Assembly (NCBI RefSeq): GCF_037969875.1
Contig: NZ_CP150218.1
Coordinates: 1,178,001-1,242,000 of the forward strand
Reading direction: 5' to 3'
Length of the DNA: 64,000 bases
Source: Paenibacillus sp. FSL R7-0337
GTDB taxonomy: Bacteria > Bacillota > Bacilli > Paenibacillales > Paenibacillaceae
Below are positions 61,811 through 64,000 of the stretch, piece after piece (position 1 is the stretch's first letter; each line of letters begins with the position of its first letter). The translations under genes and the position numbers were made by a program. Below the pieces are notes generated by a model. That model did no database searches and was not told where the DNA came from. It saw nothing but the letters and a program-made list of their open reading frames with translations.

Positions 61811-62743
61811 TTGGAAACCCGCCATTTGCATTATTTTCTGGCTGTGTGTCAAGAACTGCATTTCACACGGGCCGCTGAGAAGCTGGGAATCAGCCAACCC
61901 ACGTTAAGCCAGCAGATCAAGGTGCTGGAAGGTGAGCTGGGGCTCCCCCTCTTCGACCGGATCGGCAAAAGAATTGCCCTTACCGAGGCTGGTGCACTCC
62001 TGAAGGAGTACGCAGTCCAGATGGTACAGAATGAACACAGCGCCAAGGCGGCCATGGATGAACTGCGTCTAGACAACCGCGGCACCATCCGGCTCGGGCT
62101 GCTGCCTTCCGACCTTGATTACCAGTTAACACCGCTGCTGGTTAAATTCCACGAGGATTATCCAAATATACGGCTTCAGGTATTCGCCTCGACGGTCATT
62201 CAACAGGAGGTGCTGGATAACAAGCTGGACATCGGGATCTGTCTCCAGGGGCCGCGCGATGAACTGTTAACCAAGGTTGATCTGGGCTGGGAGCCGTATC
62301 ATCTGATTGTCCGGGGGGATCACCCTTACGCTGCCAAGAGCCATATCGAGCTGTCTGAACTTCAGAGTATCCAGCTTGTGATGTACCCGCGGACTTTTAT
62401 CGGCAGAGAGCTGGTCGAGAACACATGCCGGGAAGCCGGCTTCGCGCTGGAACCGATTATGGAGACCGGATCGGCCACCTCGCTGATCCAGCTGGTGCAG
62501 GCCGGAATCGGCGGTACCGTGCAGCCGGGCAGTCTCATGGACGCAATAAAGAACAGCGGTCTCCGCTCCATTCCCATCCTGGGTTCGCCGCCCATCCGCA
62601 AGCTCAGCTTAATCTACCGGGCAGACCGTTACATCACCAAAGCAACCCATACTTTTATCGGCTATCTGAAGGAGTTCTGGATGGATCACTTGGAATCTTC
62701 CCGTACCGATAATATAAGCACTAAGACTCCAACCGATACGTAA
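61811..62743 (+). CDS. LysR-family transcriptional regulator
   Basis: 310 residues. The winged helix at the start reads LHYFLAVCQELHFTRAAEKL, GISQPTLSQQIKVLEGELGL, followed by the periplasmic-binding-type effector domain (GTIRLGLLPSDLDYQLTPLL; DIGICLQGPRDELLTKVDLG). The start is TTG 61811 after GGAG; the long AT-rich frame upstream is promoter. Divergent from the MFS transporter and overlapping the convergent stalk gene by 23 bases. Confidence 0.9.
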   Translation: METRHLHYFLAVCQELHFTRAAEKLGISQPTLSQQIKVLEGELGLPLFDRIGKRIALTEAGALLKEYAVQMVQNEHSAKAAMDELRLDNRGTIRLGLLPSDLDYQLTPLLVKFHEDYPNIRLQVFASTVIQQEVLDNKLDIGICLQGPRDELLTKVDLGWEPYHLIVRGDHPYAAKSHIELSELQSIQLVMYPRTFIGRELVENTCREAGFALEPIMETGSATSLIQLVQAGIGGTVQPGSLMDAIKNSGLRSIPILGSPPIRKLSLIYRADRYITKATHTFIGYLKEFWMDHLESSRTDNISTKTPTDT

Positions 62744-63881
62744 ATACGCCGCTCGCCTTCTTGTTATTGGTGAACATAAACTGTAATTCAGACCGATCTG
62801 CACTTACTCCGGTGAACTGAATTCCGTCATATGTGAACCCGGCCAGCTCTGTAGGATCGATACCGAATTCCTCATAAAGAACAACCGCCTGCTTAGCTAC
62901 TGTATCAATTAGAGTAAGTATGCCGTCTTGTGAAGAACGGACAATCAGAATATTGCCGCTTATCCCTTCGATAGTATAGGTTGCTTCTGGTGTCCCTGCC
63001 AGCTTGGAGTGATTCCAGATCTGCTTGACGGAACCATCCGGGGCGATTAAGCGAACAGAATGACCGTCATTCATCACGGCATTTCCTTCATAGATCTTGA
63101 TATCCTCAGGGGAGAACTGCCAGTAATTCGCTTTAGATTGGCGCAGGACAACCCCTTTTCTCACGAACAGATTGTATACGGTCAGGTTTATGGATGGCTC
63201 CCCGCTGCTATATTGAATGGTCACCAAGTCGGCATCATCAGATATCTTCTCGGCAGTAATCCGGGTGCCTGCAATATAATATGGATCAAGCTTTGCTGTA
63301 GAAGCTCCCACCGTATGAACCTTACCCGTGATATCTCTTTTGTACAAGGTGCCGTCTACCCCATTCAAGAAATATGCGTTCTTGTTAGTCAGGCCTTCAC
63401 CAACGAATTCAGGATAGCTGATGTACGCTTCACGGTGGACGGCATCCCACTCCAGTGACCCGCCAATCGCATCATTCACGAAGCGTAGAGGGATATAGAG
63501 CTGCTTATTCACCTGCTGGAAGGCAGCGGAATAGGTGATCTGCTTCCCGTTGACAGAAGCGTGAGTGCTGCCGATCTTCATGCTGCCCTGCGTGAGCAGA
63601 TTCTGAATGGTGAGCATTCTGGAATGCTCGTCATATGTAATAGTCGCCCCTCTCACATACAGCTTATCCAGCGAGAGCATGACTGTATTGTTGATTAGCG
63701 TAGCGCCCCCAGCGGTTGAAGTAATCTGCTCTTTGTTCAGATAGACCTGGATCGCGGGTGCCCCAGCAGTGGCGGATTGAGTTGTACCGGAGGCAGCAAC
63801 AGCGGGGGCAGGAGAATGAGCCACGCTCGTGACAAGAATACTAATTCCAATGATCTGCATGAGCTTTTTGAATGTAATCAT
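62721..63881 (-). CDS. Secreted stalk-domain (copper amine oxidase N-terminal-like) protein
   Basis: 386 residues. The signal peptide (~5-30) is followed by a stalk domain ~45-155 (IQVYLNKEQITSTAGGATLI; GKQITYSAAFQQVNKQLYIP; LRFVNDAIGGSLEWDAVHRE). The rest is a beta-rich region, possibly a propeller (FLNGVDGTLYKRDITGKVHT; GTPEATYTIEGISGNILIVR). Such proteins are common cell-surface proteins in Paenibacillus with unknown roles; copper binding is not implied. ATG 63881 follows GGGGGTACGTT. 3' end overlaps the convergent LysR gene. Confidence 0.82.
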   Translation of the reverse strand: MITFKKLMQIIGISILVTSVAHSPAPAVAASGTTQSATAGAPAIQVYLNKEQITSTAGGATLINNTVMLSLDKLYVRGATITYDEHSRMLTIQNLLTQGSMKIGSTHASVNGKQITYSAAFQQVNKQLYIPLRFVNDAIGGSLEWDAVHREAYISYPEFVGEGLTNKNAYFLNGVDGTLYKRDITGKVHTVGASTAKLDPYYIAGTRITAEKISDDADLVTIQYSSGEPSINLTVYNLFVRKGVVLRQSKANYWQFSPEDIKIYEGNAVMNDGHSVRLIAPDGSVKQIWNHSKLAGTPEATYTIEGISGNILIVRSSQDGILTLIDTVAKQAVVLYEEFGIDPTELAGFTYDGIQFTGVSADRSELQFMFTNNKKASGVFTYRLES

Positions 63882-63968
63882 AACGTACCCCCTTCATTTC
63901 TCAGAAAATACCATATTTCCTATCATAGCATATTACAGATGGTACAGCCGAATACTAAATGGTAGACT

Positions 63969-64000
63969 AAGCAGAAACGGCTTTACTGTCCTTTTAGGGA
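63969..64000. repeat. Left half of a third GCAGAAACGG-family hairpin (cut by window edge)
   Basis: AAGCAGAAACGGCTTTACTG followed by TCCTTTTAGGGA is the left arm and centre of a hairpin of the kind at 1496-1543 and 5861-5916. The right arm would lie just beyond the window. Confidence 0.6.

Overview
The window looks like chromosome from a Paenibacillus-type soil Firmicute. The grounds are strong GGAGG-type ribosome sites, roughly balanced base composition outside one AT-rich block, LplB/LplC-type sugar permeases beside a 747-residue membrane-anchored AraC regulator, secreted GH5 and GH26 enzymes with X2 and CBM3 modules, stalk-domain proteins and DUF6809 proteins. No rRNA, tRNA, CRISPR array or complete transposase was seen. 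All assignments are from reading the sequence; nothing was searched.

Layout. 1-11.7 kb: divergent sugar-permease genes around a cre-like site, the AraC regulator, then core genes (DegV, phosphotransferase, alpha/beta hydrolase, UPF0173 hydrolase, PaaX-like regulator, YyaL). 11.8-17.7 kb: an AT-rich island with a 1251-residue YobI-type membrane P-loop NTPase, a 295-residue partner with a CoiA-like cysteine/histidine region, and a decayed serine recombinase at the right edge. 17.7-22.3 kb: a DUF6809/XRE module with twin operators, then a tight run of SUKH/HEAT, small ORF, ADP-ribosylglycohydrolase and DUF4304-like genes. 22.3-27.4 kb: membrane proteins, a WYL regulator divergent from a GyrI-like protein, and unknowns. 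27.5-30 kb: a graveyard with a holin, surface-protein tail and stalk gene, all broken. 31-36.4 kb: a serine hydrolase, then a duplicated pair of VOC genes in which each copy has lost a different member. 36.5-41.3 kb: an SAH/MTA-type deaminase under an apparent MerR-type promoter, divergent from a MerR-methyltransferase fusion; an inositol-monophosphatase remnant; an FGE-like gene, an unknown and a SUKH gene. 41-50.8 kb: a two-component system, trypsin-like protease, TetR/oxidoreductase pair, a three-gene membrane/unknown operon and a MarR/nitroreductase operon. 50.8-55 kb: secreted GH5 endoglucanase and modular GH26 mannanase. 55-64 kb: BlaI/M56 pair with twin operators, half of an ABC exporter whose partner was cut by a deletion that also beheaded an AgrC-like kinase, an MFS/LysR pair and a stalk-domain protein.

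How it fits together. Cre-like sites before the permease and endoglucanase genes suggest shared catabolite control of polysaccharide use. Several regulators (XRE, MerR, TetR, MarR, BlaI, LysR) each have a visible palindrome in their own promoter region. The best candidate for an undescribed system is the YobI-type NTPase with its zinc-ribbon-like partner in the AT-rich island. The most instructive evolutionary pattern is the reciprocal decay of the duplicated VOC pair. A family of hairpins sharing the arm GCAGAAACGG recurs at three intergenic sites.
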